Assembly: GCA_035384565.1 (NCBI GenBank)
Contig: DAOOIT010000001.1
Location: 181,013-245,012, forward strand
Direction: 5' to 3'
DNA: 64,000 nucleotides
Source: Planctomycetota bacterium
Lineage (GTDB): Bacteria > Planctomycetota > PUPC01 > DSUN01
The notes under the pieces were generated by a model that made no database searches, was not told where the DNA came from, and saw nothing but the letters and a program-made list of their open reading frames with translations. Each line of letters starts with the position of its first letter. The stretch's first letter is position 1. A program made the translations under genes and the position numbers. Of the stretch, positions 10,101 to 19,100 are shown piece by piece.

Positions 10101-11276
10101 CTAGTCGGCCGGCGGCTCGCCGTTGAAAACCTCGACGGACCCCAGCCAGGTGATGCGCACGGTGCGCAGCAGGCGGTCCTCGGCCGACACCACGCGGAAG
10201 AACACGGGGCCGGTGTGCTGCGCGGGGTCGAGCTTGCCCTCGCGGTCGAAGTGCACCCGCCCGTCGCGGCTGCCGCCGGGGTCGAACGCCACCTCGGTGT
10301 TGCTGGGGATTCTGTGGACTTCCCCCGCCACGAGGCCGGCGATCTTGAGTTCGTCAATCCGCCCCTTGAAGTGATTCGCGCCATCGCTCCCGATGGTCAG
10401 GGGCTGCGTATTGGGCACGAGCAGCAGCGTGTTCCCCACGTCGGGGGGCCTCGGCGGCTCGGCCTCCTCGCTGTTGACCCGCAGGAGGAAGCGGGCCTGG
10501 CTGTCGCCCGCGCTGTCCTTGCCGTCGCGGGCGTAGGCCAGCCCCACGTGAGTCCACTCGCCGGCGGGGATGGGGACCTCGCGGCTGGCAACGGTCAGCT
10601 CGTGGGCGCTGCCGCCCAGGTCCACCCTCACGGCGCCCTGAAGGCTGAACGTGTTGTCGCCGTCGTAGACGAGCTCGAGACGGTAGCTGGAGGCGGCCCG
10701 GGCATCCTTGCAGGCGATGGGCAGAATGGCGCCGCTCGAGAGGCCGGCCGCGTCGGGCCACACGTAGGCCTCGATGAACACGCCCTCGCGCAGGCCGTCG
10801 AGATAGGGGCTGGTGACCTGGAGGCTCGTGGTTGCGCCGTCCAGCAGCAGCGCCGTGCCAATGCGCCCGGGCGCCGGCGTGGGCGAGCCGGTGGCCGTGG
10901 CCTCCTGCCCCAGGGCGCCCAGCACTTTGCTGCCCGCGAACTGCGAGGGGCTCTCGAAGTGCCAGTGGCTCACGGTCTGGCGGCTCAGGGCGTAGAGGAG
11001 GCCGATCTGCTTCGGCTCGTCGGCGCGCGGCTCGGCCACGACGACGGCGGGCCCCCGCTCGTGGATGGCGGCGTGGCGGGCCGCGCGGAGCACGGTCTCG
11101 ATGCTCGACGTGGCGGCCTGGAGCGCGAAGCCGCGGTTCATGCGCCAGTACACGCCGACCCCGCCGAGCATGAGGATCGCCACGACCGACATGGCGACGA
11201 GGAGTTCGACCAGGGTCATTGCGGATGGCGGATGGCGGATGGCAGATCGCCCAATGGCCATTGTGGGCCTCGTCAT
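10101..11276 (-). CDS. GspH-like pseudopilin fused to LamG domain
   Basis: A 391-residue protein starting at ATG 11276, whose codon overlaps the upstream stop (ATGA), so translation is probably coupled. The leader ends PPSA and the mature N-terminus would be MTLVELLVAMSVVAILM, with Glu at position 5 and Ala in place of Gly before the cut. Residues of about 120-300 look like a LamG/concanavalin jellyroll (GTALLLDGATTSLQV, GEWTHVGLAYARDG, GRIDELKI). GspH proteins are normally about 150-190 residues without such a domain. The fusion suggests a carbohydrate- or matrix-binding pseudopilus subunit. The leader contains a heptamer repeat at 11221-11248. Confidence 0.85.
   Translation of the reverse strand: MTRPTMAIGRSAIRHPPSAMTLVELLVAMSVVAILMLGGVGVYWRMNRGFALQAATSSIETVLRAARHAAIHERGPAVVVAEPRADEPKQIGLLYALSRQTVSHWHFESPSQFAGSKVLGALGQEATATGSPTPAPGRIGTALLLDGATTSLQVTSPYLDGLREGVFIEAYVWPDAAGLSSGAILPIACKDARAASSYRLELVYDGDNTFSLQGAVRVDLGGSAHELTVASREVPIPAGEWTHVGLAYARDGKDSAGDSQARFLLRVNSEEAEPPRPPDVGNTLLLVPNTQPLTIGSDGANHFKGRIDELKIAGLVAGEVHRIPSNTEVAFDPGGSRDGRVHFDREGKLDPAQHTGPVFFRVVSAEDRLLRTVRITWLGSVEVFNGEPPAD
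11221..11248. repeat. Heptamer repeat inside the gspH-like leader
   Basis: Three GCGGATG units followed by the diverged GCAGATC lie just before the mature pilin start. Confidence 0.85.
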
Positions 11277-11860
11277 TTCGCCACGAAGTTCGCCAGGTCG
11301 TCGGCGCCCAGGGCCTCGCCGCGGCCCTGGTCGTTGGTCTCGTTCGGGCCGCACGACCAGAGCTGGAAGCGCCCGAAGTTGCAGTAGTCGCCGCCCGCGG
11401 CCCGGGCCGGCCGCACGGCCCGGTCGCCCAGGACGTCGTAGTCGTGCACCGTGGCGTCGCGCATCGCGGCGGTGTCGAAGTAGATGAACGGGCGCTCCCA
11501 CTCGTCGAGGAGCAGGGGCATGCGAATCTCGCCGTCGTCGTAGAAGGCCGAGGGCAGATAGGGCGCGCTGCGCCCGCCCTTGGCGTTGAGCAGCACGACG
11601 AGCGAGCGGTTGCCTCGGTTGGTGCCGACCACGTGCTCGGACGGGGGGTAGAGGCCGAAGTCGTTCTGGTAGGCGTCAATGCCGCTGGCGATGGCCTCCA
11701 GGGTGGCCTGGGTGCGGCGGACCTTCTGGTTGCGGCGGATGGCGTTGAAGGCGGGGAACAGAAGGGCCACGAGCAGTGTGACAATGCCCATGACCACCAG
11801 CATCTCAACCAGGGTAAAGGCGGCCGCGTGTCGGGACGGTGCGGGACCTCGTGCGAGCAT
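11273..11860 (-). CDS. GspG-like major pseudopilin
   Basis: A 195-residue pseudopilin, first gene of the operon. The leader (MLARGPAPSRHAAA) precedes FTLVEMLVVMGIVTLLVALL with Glu5. The long helix is followed by QATLEAIASGIDAYQNDFGLYPPSE, the hallmark of GspG (LYP motif after the helix). ATG at 11860 has GGAGGA ten bases upstream; a GTG at 11866 is an alternative. It should form the body of the pseudopilus. Unlike the four genes after it, its leader carries no tandem repeat. Confidence 0.9.
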   Translation of the reverse strand: MLARGPAPSRHAAAFTLVEMLVVMGIVTLLVALLFPAFNAIRRNQKVRRTQATLEAIASGIDAYQNDFGLYPPSEHVVGTNRGNRSLVVLLNAKGGRSAPYLPSAFYDDGEIRMPLLLDEWERPFIYFDTAAMRDATVHDYDVLGDRAVRPARAAGGDYCNFGRFQLWSCGPNETNDQGRGEALGADDLANFVAK

Positions 11861-11936
11861 GGGCACAGTATCCTCCGGGGCGAACGCAGGCGGACCCTCT
11901 CCTCACAGGCATGCTACTCGCGTGCCCCCTGCGCCT

Positions 11937-11973
11937 TGTCAATGGCTTGTAAGCGAATTGTAAATAATTGTAA
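11937..11973 (-). promoter_or_regulatory. Candidate promoter and TTGTAA direct repeats upstream of pseudopilin operon
   Basis: A perfect minus-strand TTGACA lies at 11937-11942, upstream of the G-like gene, but no strong -10 follows at ideal spacing. Next to it three copies of TTGTAA on the plus strand begin at 11947, 11958 and 11968. The 11- and 10-base spacing is about one helical turn, as expected of an operator for a multimeric regulator. This is an AT-rich island in GC-rich DNA. The regulator is unknown. Confidence 0.45.
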
Positions 11974-12040
11974 GCGCGATGCGTTGGCGGGGCGTGCCGC
12001 CGCCGTTCCCGCCCGTTCCGGCCCTCCCGGGCCGGCGGCG

Positions 12041-13192
12041 TCAGAAGAAGAGGAACGACTTGCCCGAGCGCACGCGGAAGAAGGCGATGTTCGAGTAGAC
12101 GCGCCCCGTCCACACCGGGACGTAGGCGGCCTCGTCGCCCAGGGCCTTGACCTTGTCGGCGGTGAGCTCGGGGGAGAGGATCACGCGGGCGGAGTCCTGG
12201 GTGACCTCGTAGGTGACGACGAAGAAGTGGTCGCCCGGGGGCAGCCACTGGCGGGCCGGCGCGAACTCGAAGCGTCGTCCGATGAAGCCCGCCGGGGGCA
12301 GGGTGATGTGGTGGTAGAGGTTGAAGCGCTTCTCGGGCGGCACGGCGAACCTCTGGCTGGTGTAGTGGGCCCGGCCCGTGTAGACGTCGTAGGCGTAGAA
12401 CTTGAAGAGCCATTCGGCAGTCTCGCCTTGCGGGTTGGTGGCCACCGGCTCGAAGTAGACGGTGAGGTCGCGCGGCTTGTGGCCCCAGCCGCGCCGCAGG
12501 CCGGTCGCGTTCACGAGCTCCACGTCCAGAGCGATCGGCTCGTCCATCGTGTAGACGGGCTTGTCCGTCCGGGCGACGAGGCGCAGGCCCTCGTGGGGCT
12601 GCGAGAGGCGGGCCGAGAGATCGCGGAGTTTCTCCTCGCGCGAGGCCTGCTTGGCCGCCCGGTCGTCGTCGCCCACGATGTCGAGCCCGAACCAGCCCAG
12701 GAAGAAGTCGGGGATGTCCTTATAGTTGATGTTCCCGGTCACGCCGAGGAAGCCCAGGTGCAGGTAGTGGGTGCACTGCGGGCGGTAGACGGGCTTCCCC
12801 TCGGCGTCGGTGTTGAGGCCCAGGAGGCCGATCTTGTAGTCGCCGCCTGTCTCGCCGCCCTCGTCGTTGGGGTTGCCCCAGGTCACTTTCTCGTGGCCGG
12901 CGACGATCAGGCCCAAGGCGTCCTGGTGGTGCTCCACGATCCCGAACTTGCCGCCGCCGATCCCCGCGTAGTAGCCGTCCACCTTGGCCCCGCCGACGGG
13001 CACCGTGAAGGGGCAGTTGGCGTAGAGGCCGAACTGCGGCTTGAGTGAGAACGTGAGGCCGATGTCGAACATGTCCAGGGCGTCCTGGCCGCGGTTGCGC
13101 AGGTATGTGAGGGCGCACCCCTGCGTGGCGGCGGCGGCCGCCAGGAGGCCCAGTGCCCCCAGGGCTCGGCGTACTGTTGTGGGAAACCGCAT
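12041..13192 (-). CDS. Lipoprotein, cysteine-containing paralog of the two UGA lipoproteins
   Basis: A 383-residue exported lipoprotein. ATG at 13192 gives a signal peptide ending in TQGC. The first 170 or so residues align with the products at 26403 and 27412: DMFDIGLTFSLKPQFGLYAN, then DGYYAGIGGG, a WGN segment, RPQCTHYLHLGF and GLDIVGDDD. Cys140 (codon 12773-12775) occupies the position of the in-frame UGA in both other copies, and no hairpin follows it here. A C-terminal extension of about 200 residues, beta-rich and absent from the others, resembles an immunoglobulin-like fold (TDKPVYTMDEPIALDVELVN). Function unknown; a redox or metal role for the conserved Cys is possible. Confidence 0.85.
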   Translation of the reverse strand: MRFPTTVRRALGALGLLAAAAATQGCALTYLRNRGQDALDMFDIGLTFSLKPQFGLYANCPFTVPVGGAKVDGYYAGIGGGKFGIVEHHQDALGLIVAGHEKVTWGNPNDEGGETGGDYKIGLLGLNTDAEGKPVYRPQCTHYLHLGFLGVTGNINYKDIPDFFLGWFGLDIVGDDDRAAKQASREEKLRDLSARLSQPHEGLRLVARTDKPVYTMDEPIALDVELVNATGLRRGWGHKPRDLTVYFEPVATNPQGETAEWLFKFYAYDVYTGRAHYTSQRFAVPPEKRFNLYHHITLPPAGFIGRRFEFAPARQWLPPGDHFFVVTYEVTQDSARVILSPELTADKVKALGDEAAYVPVWTGRVYSNIAFFRVRSGKSFLFF

Positions 13193-13302
13193 GCGTCCTG
13201 CCTCGAAGGGGGCCGCGGGCCGTCGCCCGGCCACGTGGCCCGTATCCTCCAGGGTAGACTCCCGGGCGTCGAAAGTCAACCGCCTGGGTGTTCGGCCAGC
13301 GG

Positions 13303-14679
13303 TCAGCGGCTCTCCACGGCGCCGAGGTCGGCGGCCGCGCCCACGTAGCGGGCGTTGCCGTAGTGGTCCTTCGCGATGTAGGGGATTCGTCCCGTCGCGG
13401 CGTCGCGTGCAGGGCTTCGCTCGCCGGGGGCGAAGGTCTCAGTGTCCACCAGTCCCGCCTCGGCCCAGGTGCGGCACACGAGGTTGTTCTCGACCACGAG
13501 GCCCTTCTGCGGGCCTGCGCCCAAGTGGTAGACGTAGTCGCGCTTCGGGTCGAACGGCGCGTCGGCTTCCGGCTCGATGACGAGGTTGTGCTTGACCGTG
13601 ACATTGGGGCCATAGATGTCCGCGAGCACGCCGCAATAGGGGTCGCCGCTGTCGGCGGCCCGCCGCGACCGGTAAAGGGTGTTGAAGCAGACCTCCGAGG
13701 CCGCGTGCGAGAAGTAACCGCGCGAGGCATCAATGTCGGCCTGCTTCACGCGGTTGTGCTCGTACATGGGGTACTTGCGCTTCTCCCAACTGATGTTGTT
13801 GTAGAAGCGGCACACGGCCTCGGGGCCGTCGTAGCCCAGGGCGTTGAGCTTCATGGGGAACATCCGCACGTCGTTGGCCCACTGGCGGGTGAAGCGGTTG
13901 CCGGAGACGGTGAAGGTGCCCGAGCCGCCGATGCAGATGTTGTGGCCGATGGGCGAACGGGCCATGCCCATGTCGCTGAAGGAGCAGCCGTGGACGCGCA
14001 GGTTGAAGCACTTGTCGAGGGCGATGGCGCCGAACGCCTGCTCGGCATTGTCGAACCGGCGGAAGGTGCAGCCCACGATCTCGAAGTCGAGGGCGACCGA
14101 CCGCATCGCCGCGATATTGTAATCGGTGTTCGTGATCGCGTGGCCGTTCACCTTGCCGTCAACCGTCACGTTCTCCCACCTGAAGTCGTGGAACGTGCTC
14201 TCGCGCGTGCCGTCGAAGACCTTCCTCGGGTCGTAGACGTGGAAGCAATAGCCCGAGGCATCCTTGATGACGAAGTCCTTGAAGGTAACGTGATGGCTGT
14301 TGCCCGCGATTCGCATGCAGGTGCTGTTGTAGCCGATGTAGCGGAAGCCCTCGAAGCGCACGTGGGCGAGGTTGGCGAAGTCGTTGGGCTGCGGCGTGGC
14401 CGTGGTGAAGTGGGCCTCGGGGTCGCACGTCACCGTGATGGGGGCCTCGGCCGTGCCGGTGAGATTGCCAAGCGCGAGGCCGCTGTACCTGCCGGCGGCA
14501 ATGTAGAGCGTGTCGCCCGGCCGCAGCTTCAGCGTCGCCTGCGCGTCAGGGTAACTCAAGTGCCCCGAGCCGGCGCCGATGGTGACGCGCCGGGGGGTGG
14601 CCGCCCCGCCCTCGCTTGGCACGAAGAGAAATGGCACAAGCGCGGCCAGCAAAATACAGCCCGGAGCTCTTGCTGTCAT
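13303..14679 (-). CDS. Secreted right-handed beta-helix protein
   Basis: A 458-residue protein with a signal peptide (MTARAPGCILLAALV). ATG at 14679 has GGAG seven bases upstream. The body has the repeated short beta-strand pattern of pectate-lyase-like beta-helices (HVRFEGFRYIGYNS, NLRVHGCSFSDMG, FTVSGNRFTRQW, NVTVKHNLVIE). Such proteins bind or cleave polysaccharides outside the cell. No lyase catalytic triad could be assigned by eye. It is transcribed divergently from the PQQ-like gene, with its own promoter at 14722-14749. Confidence 0.85.
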   Translation of the reverse strand: MTARAPGCILLAALVPFLFVPSEGGAATPRRVTIGAGSGHLSYPDAQATLKLRPGDTLYIAAGRYSGLALGNLTGTAEAPITVTCDPEAHFTTATPQPNDFANLAHVRFEGFRYIGYNSTCMRIAGNSHHVTFKDFVIKDASGYCFHVYDPRKVFDGTRESTFHDFRWENVTVDGKVNGHAITNTDYNIAAMRSVALDFEIVGCTFRRFDNAEQAFGAIALDKCFNLRVHGCSFSDMGMARSPIGHNICIGGSGTFTVSGNRFTRQWANDVRMFPMKLNALGYDGPEAVCRFYNNISWEKRKYPMYEHNRVKQADIDASRGYFSHAASEVCFNTLYRSRRAADSGDPYCGVLADIYGPNVTVKHNLVIEPEADAPFDPKRDYVYHLGAGPQKGLVVENNLVCRTWAEAGLVDTETFAPGERSPARDAATGRIPYIAKDHYGNARYVGAAADLGAVESR

Positions 14680-14721
14680 GCCCGCTCTCCGCTGTGGGGT
14701 CTCACACTCGCAACTGCGTGT

Positions 14722-14749
14722 ATTATACGCACTTGGCGCCGGCTCACAA
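14722..14749 (-). promoter_or_regulatory. Sigma-70-type promoter for the beta-helix gene
   Basis: On the minus strand a TTGTGA box (14744-14749) and a perfect TATAAT (14722-14727) are 16 bases apart, about 45 bases upstream of the ATG at 14679. Confidence 0.7.
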
Positions 14750-14755
14750 CGCACC

Positions 14756-14783
14756 TTGACGCGATGGCCCGAGAGAGCATAAT
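14756..14783 (+). promoter_or_regulatory. Sigma-70-type promoter for the PQQ-like gene
   Basis: A TTGACG box (14756-14761) and CATAAT (14778-14783) are separated by 16 bases, about 50 bases before the start codon at 14832. Repeated TCCGTG units at 9-10 base spacing lie in the leader. Confidence 0.65.
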
Positions 14784-14831
14784 GTCCGTGGCCGTCCGTG
14801 TATATCCGTGCCATGCCGGCGAGGGCCATTC

Positions 14832-16112
14832 ATGGTGACGCGGTTCTGCTCCATCGTGCTGGCGATGGCCACGGTGCCCGCCTGGGCCGAGGTCGTCGGC
14901 TGGCGCTCGGCCAACGCCACCTACCCCGACGCCGCGCCGCCGCTGGAGTGGGGCGCCGAAGGAAAGCCGAGCATTCGCTGGAAGACCCAGGTGGGCAGGA
15001 GCTACTCGTCGCCCATCGTAGTCGGCGGCAAGGTGTTCGTCACCGCCGAGCCCGACTGGCTCGTTTGCCTGGACGCGGCGAGTGGGCGGGTGCTGTGGAA
15101 GGCGTCGAACGGCTTCGGCGACCTGCCCGCTGGGCTCCAGGCCAAGGAGCGGCGGATAAAGACCAACGCCGGCAACACGGCGGCCACGCCCACGAGCGAC
15201 GGCGAGCGGGTGTGGGCCGTGTTCGCCAGCGGCATCGTGGCCTGCTACGACGCGAACGGCCAGCGCCAGTGGATGCAGCACTTCGACCTGCCGCAGGAGC
15301 TGGAGTTCGCCCGCAGCGCCTCGCCCGTCCTCGCGGGCGAACGGCTGCTCGTGATGATCGGCCACCTGTTTGCCCTCGAGGCGAAGACGGGCAGGCTGCT
15401 CTGGAAGGCCGAGGACGTGAAGGAAACGTACGGCTCGCCAGCCGTGGCGGATGTGGGCGGGGGCTCTGTCCCCCGCGCAAAGGAGTGGGAGAAGACGCGG
15501 GGCGCGGAGGCCCCGCCCACAGCACGGAAGGTTGGCGATGCCGAGGTCGCCATCACATCCAGCGGCTACGCCGTGCGCCTGGCCGACGGCAAGGCGCTGG
15601 CGAGCGAGCTCGGCGAGCTGAAGTACGCCACGCCACTCGTGCACGCGGGCGCGGTGTACTTCGTGGGCTACAACTCGCGCGCCCTGCACCTCTCGGGCGT
15701 GGCGGGCGACAAGCTCGAGGCCAAGGAGCTGTGGACGGCCGAGCTGGAGGGCGATTTCTTCTCGTCGCCCCTCCTGCACGACGGGCTGCTCTACACGGTG
15801 AACGACTTCGGCACGCTCTACGTGCTCGATGCGAAGACGGGCAAGACCGTGGCCGAGCGAGAGCTGGACATTCCGAACGCGAGCGGCAAGCCTGGCGTGC
15901 TGCCCGCTCATATCTACCCCAGCATCGTGCTCGCGGGCAAGCACCTGTTCGTCTTCAACGATGTTGGCACGTGCCTCATCCTTGCGCCTGGCCGCGACCC
16001 GAAGCCGGTGGGCCGCAACTCGCTGCCCGAGGGCGCCCCCGGCACGCCCGTGTTCGCCGGCAAACACATCTTCGTCCGAGGCGGGGAGAACCTCTACTGC
16101 ATCGGTGAGTAA
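14832..16112 (+). CDS. Exported PQQ-like beta-propeller protein
   Basis: A 426-residue protein with a signal peptide cleaved near AWA. ATG at 14832 is chosen because the signal peptide begins there. Repeated propeller blades are visible: IVVGGKVFVTAEPDWLVCLD with GRVLWKA, LLVMIGHLFALEAKTGRLLWKA, and TLYVLDAKTGKTVAE. Proteins of this PQQ-like/BamB-like fold act as secreted sugar dehydrogenases or as scaffolds; no cofactor site is evident. Residues of about 208-230 (VGGGSVPRAKEW to EAPPT) are encoded by a palindromic element and interrupt a blade. The next gene follows 12 bases downstream with a strong ribosome site, so the two form an operon. Confidence 0.8.
   Translation: MVTRFCSIVLAMATVPAWAEVVGWRSANATYPDAAPPLEWGAEGKPSIRWKTQVGRSYSSPIVVGGKVFVTAEPDWLVCLDAASGRVLWKASNGFGDLPAGLQAKERRIKTNAGNTAATPTSDGERVWAVFASGIVACYDANGQRQWMQHFDLPQELEFARSASPVLAGERLLVMIGHLFALEAKTGRLLWKAEDVKETYGSPAVADVGGGSVPRAKEWEKTRGAEAPPTARKVGDAEVAITSSGYAVRLADGKALASELGELKYATPLVHAGAVYFVGYNSRALHLSGVAGDKLEAKELWTAELEGDFFSSPLLHDGLLYTVNDFGTLYVLDAKTGKTVAERELDIPNASGKPGVLPAHIYPSIVLAGKHLFVFNDVGTCLILAPGRDPKPVGRNSLPEGAPGTPVFAGKHIFVRGGENLYCIGE
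15453..15520. repeat. Palindromic element family A, copy 1 (inside CDS, in frame)
   Basis: Perfect 10-base terminal inverted repeats, GTGGGCGGGG at 15453 and CCCCGCCCAC ending at 15520, with internal small hairpins. The element is translated without disrupting the PQQ-like frame and gives VGGGS ... APPT. Confidence 0.8.
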
Positions 16113-16124
16113 GGAGCAACGAAC

Positions 16125-19100
16125 TTGAGGCCGTTTGCCACCACGCTCGCCCTCGCCTGTGCGTCCGCAAGTGTCCTTGCGGACGCAATCCCCCCCGACA
16201 AGGTGCCGGCGTTCGCCATCCCGAGAATGTCGAAGCCGCCGACGCTCGACGGCAAGATTGACGCCGACGAGTGGCGCGAAGCGGTGGCTGTCAGCGGCGT
16301 GGTGAATCAGGCCGACAACCTGCTCGTGCCGCGTCCGACCCTCTTCTTCCTGGCCTGGGACCCCGGCCACCTGTACCTTGCCTGCCGCACCTGGGTGATG
16401 CCCGGCTACAAGCCGCGCGTGGGCGGACGCGAGCCCGGCGCCGCCAACGCCGGCGACGATGGCCTGGAACTCCACTTCAAGCCGATGGGCAAGAACGTCC
16501 CCACCGGCCGCACCGACAGCTCCTACAAGTTCTTCATCAACTGCCTGGGCTTCCCGGGCGAGACCGTGCGGGTGGCCGTGGGCCAGATGTTCCGCAACTG
16601 GCTGCCCGACTTCAAGGTCGCCACGCGCCTCACCGAGCCCGGCTCCGCGCCGAACGGCGGCCGCTGGTGGGAGTGCGAGGTCGCGGCCACGCCCAGCGAC
16701 TTCGAGCTCAGCGGCCCCCACCAGGCGGGCGACACGTGGCGCCTGATGCTCGGCTTCAACCACATGCCCATCTGGCTCCAGGCTCGTATCCCCACAGCCA
16801 CCAGCTACTTCGACCCCAGCGGCTACTGCCTCGGCACCCTGGTCGAGAACACCGCCGCCGTGCAACTGTTGATGGATACCTTCCCCGGCCCCTGCGACGG
16901 CACGGCGGCCGCCACCTTCCGCGCCTTCAACCCCACCCCCAACCCCGCCAAACTGTCCATCCTTGTCCATTATGTCCATCAATCCGACCTCCTGAAGCGC
17001 GAACAGGCGCTCGAAGTGCCGCCGCGGGCCTCCGCCGAATGGAAGCTCAACGAGAAGCTCCCCCGCGCCATCGGAAAGGACGCGGCGAGCATCGAGTACC
17101 GCGTGGCCGACGGCGGCCGCGAACTCCTCCGCTACTTCGCCTTCTTCAAAGTCGGCTACGACGAGGCCCTCGTCAAGCACACGCTGCCCAAGGACGCCTT
17201 CCCCTTCGCCGCCACGTTCAACCCCATTCGCTCGACCCTCCTCGTCAGCGGCGACGCCTACTACCTCGATGCGCCCGAGGCGGCGAAGGCCCTCCGCTAC
17301 CGCGTGGTGCGCGAGGGCGCCTCGAAGCCCCTCGCCGAAGGCACCATCGAGAAGCCCATCACCCACTACTTCCGCGACCTCATCCAGCTCCCCAGCCTGC
17401 GCGAAGGCAAGCACACCGTCGAGGCTTCGCTCCTGCTCAACGACGGCAAAGCCGCCGGGCCTGTCGCCACGACATTCGAGAAGCTCGACGAGGCCAAGGC
17501 ATTCCCCGAATGGTGGCAGAAGGGCCTCGGCGACGCTGAACGCGTTATCCCGCCCTTCGTCCCGATGACGAAGGAGCGGGACAAGGTGACGGCCTGGGGC
17601 CGTGCCTATCGCCTCAACGCCCTCGGCCTGCCCGCGAGCATCGAATCGCAAGGCAAGGAACTCCTCGCCGCTCCCGCCCGAATCGTCGTGACCGTGAACG
17701 GCCGGGACGAGGCGATCAGCCTGCGGGGCAGGCCCAGCTTCACCGAGAGCCGCGACTGGCGGATGAGCTTCAAGGGCAACGCAAGCGGCGGCAGCCTCGA
17801 TTTCACCACCAACGGCTTTGTCGAGCAGGATGGCCTGGCCTATGTCGAACTGACCTACGCGCCGCGGAAGGGCAAGGCCACGATTGACGCCCTCCGCATC
17901 GAGTTCCCCCTTCTCACGGACGAAGCAGAGTGTCTGCTCTGTCTGGGAACTGGTGGGAACTTCTCGGCCCGCACTACCATGCTCGTTCCCGACAAGCAGG
18001 GCCCGATCTGGTCCACGCTCGACACGGGCAGGACCGGCTCTGCAATGTCCATCGGCTCCTTCTACCCCTGCGTCTGGCTCGGCAGCGAGCGCCGTGGCCT
18101 CCTCTGGTGGGGCGACAGCGACCGCGGCTGGGTGCCCGACAACGATGTGCCCGCCCACGACGTGGTGCGGAAGGGCAACGAACTGGTCCTCCGAAACCAC
18201 ATCATCGGCAAGCCGTTCACCCTCGATGCGCCCCGCACCCTCGCGTTCGCCTACATCGCCTCGCCCTTCCGCCCGCTCGTAAAGAACTGGCGGTGGGCCG
18301 TCCACTCCACCGACGGCACCTTCTCCGGCGGCGAATCGTGGGGCTTCAAGTGGCGCAAAGACCCCAAGACCGGCAAGGTCATCGAGGGCTGGAACTGGCT
18401 CACCCCGCCTTCCACCGACCCCGCCGAATGGAGCGCCATCTGGGCCGAATACAAGGCGAAGTCGGACGAGAAACTCCGCCGCGAGCAGCCCTTCGACCCC
18501 GCGCAGGCCCGCAACTGGATGTTCGCCCACACCTCGCTGCCGCTGGTCGGCTACGGCTGGAAGTCGCCCGACGAGCGCGTCACCCGCTACTTCGCCCCCG
18601 CCGAATGGGGCGAGAGCGAATGCTACACCGACAGCAACATTGACTACTACCTCTACCTCGCAGATAGGGCCTTCCGCGAGGGCGGCCTGAGGACGATCTA
18701 CTGGGACATCTTCTTCCCCATCCTCCACCATTCGGTGCAGAACGGCGTGGCCTACACGCTGCCCGACGGGCGGATTCAGCCCGGCTACACGGGCCTCAAC
18801 GTCCGCCGCTTCATGATGCGCATGTACGCCCTCATGCACGACCGCGGCCTCACCCCCGGCTCCCAGGTCTCCCACGCCACCAACGACTACCTCCTCGTCG
18901 CCGCCCCCTGGATGGATGCCATCCTGGACGGCGAGTACCACCAGCTTACCGACGCCTCGACGATGGACTGGGTGGACGGCTATCCGATTGACCGCATGCG
19001 CGTGCTCTCGTGCGTCCACAACTGGGGCGTCGTCATCAGTTGGATGAACCTCATCCAGGTCACCGACAAGGCCCGCGCCGCCCGCATCCATCGCGGCATC

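Noticed and set aside
88..10126. Very long plus-strand open frames opposite the pseudopilin genes (more than 1000 and 2000 codons)
   Set aside because: They lie antisense to genes with clear domains, have Gly/Ala/Val/Arg/His-rich composition, no recognisable domain, and start without ribosome sites. They are a consequence of high GC content.
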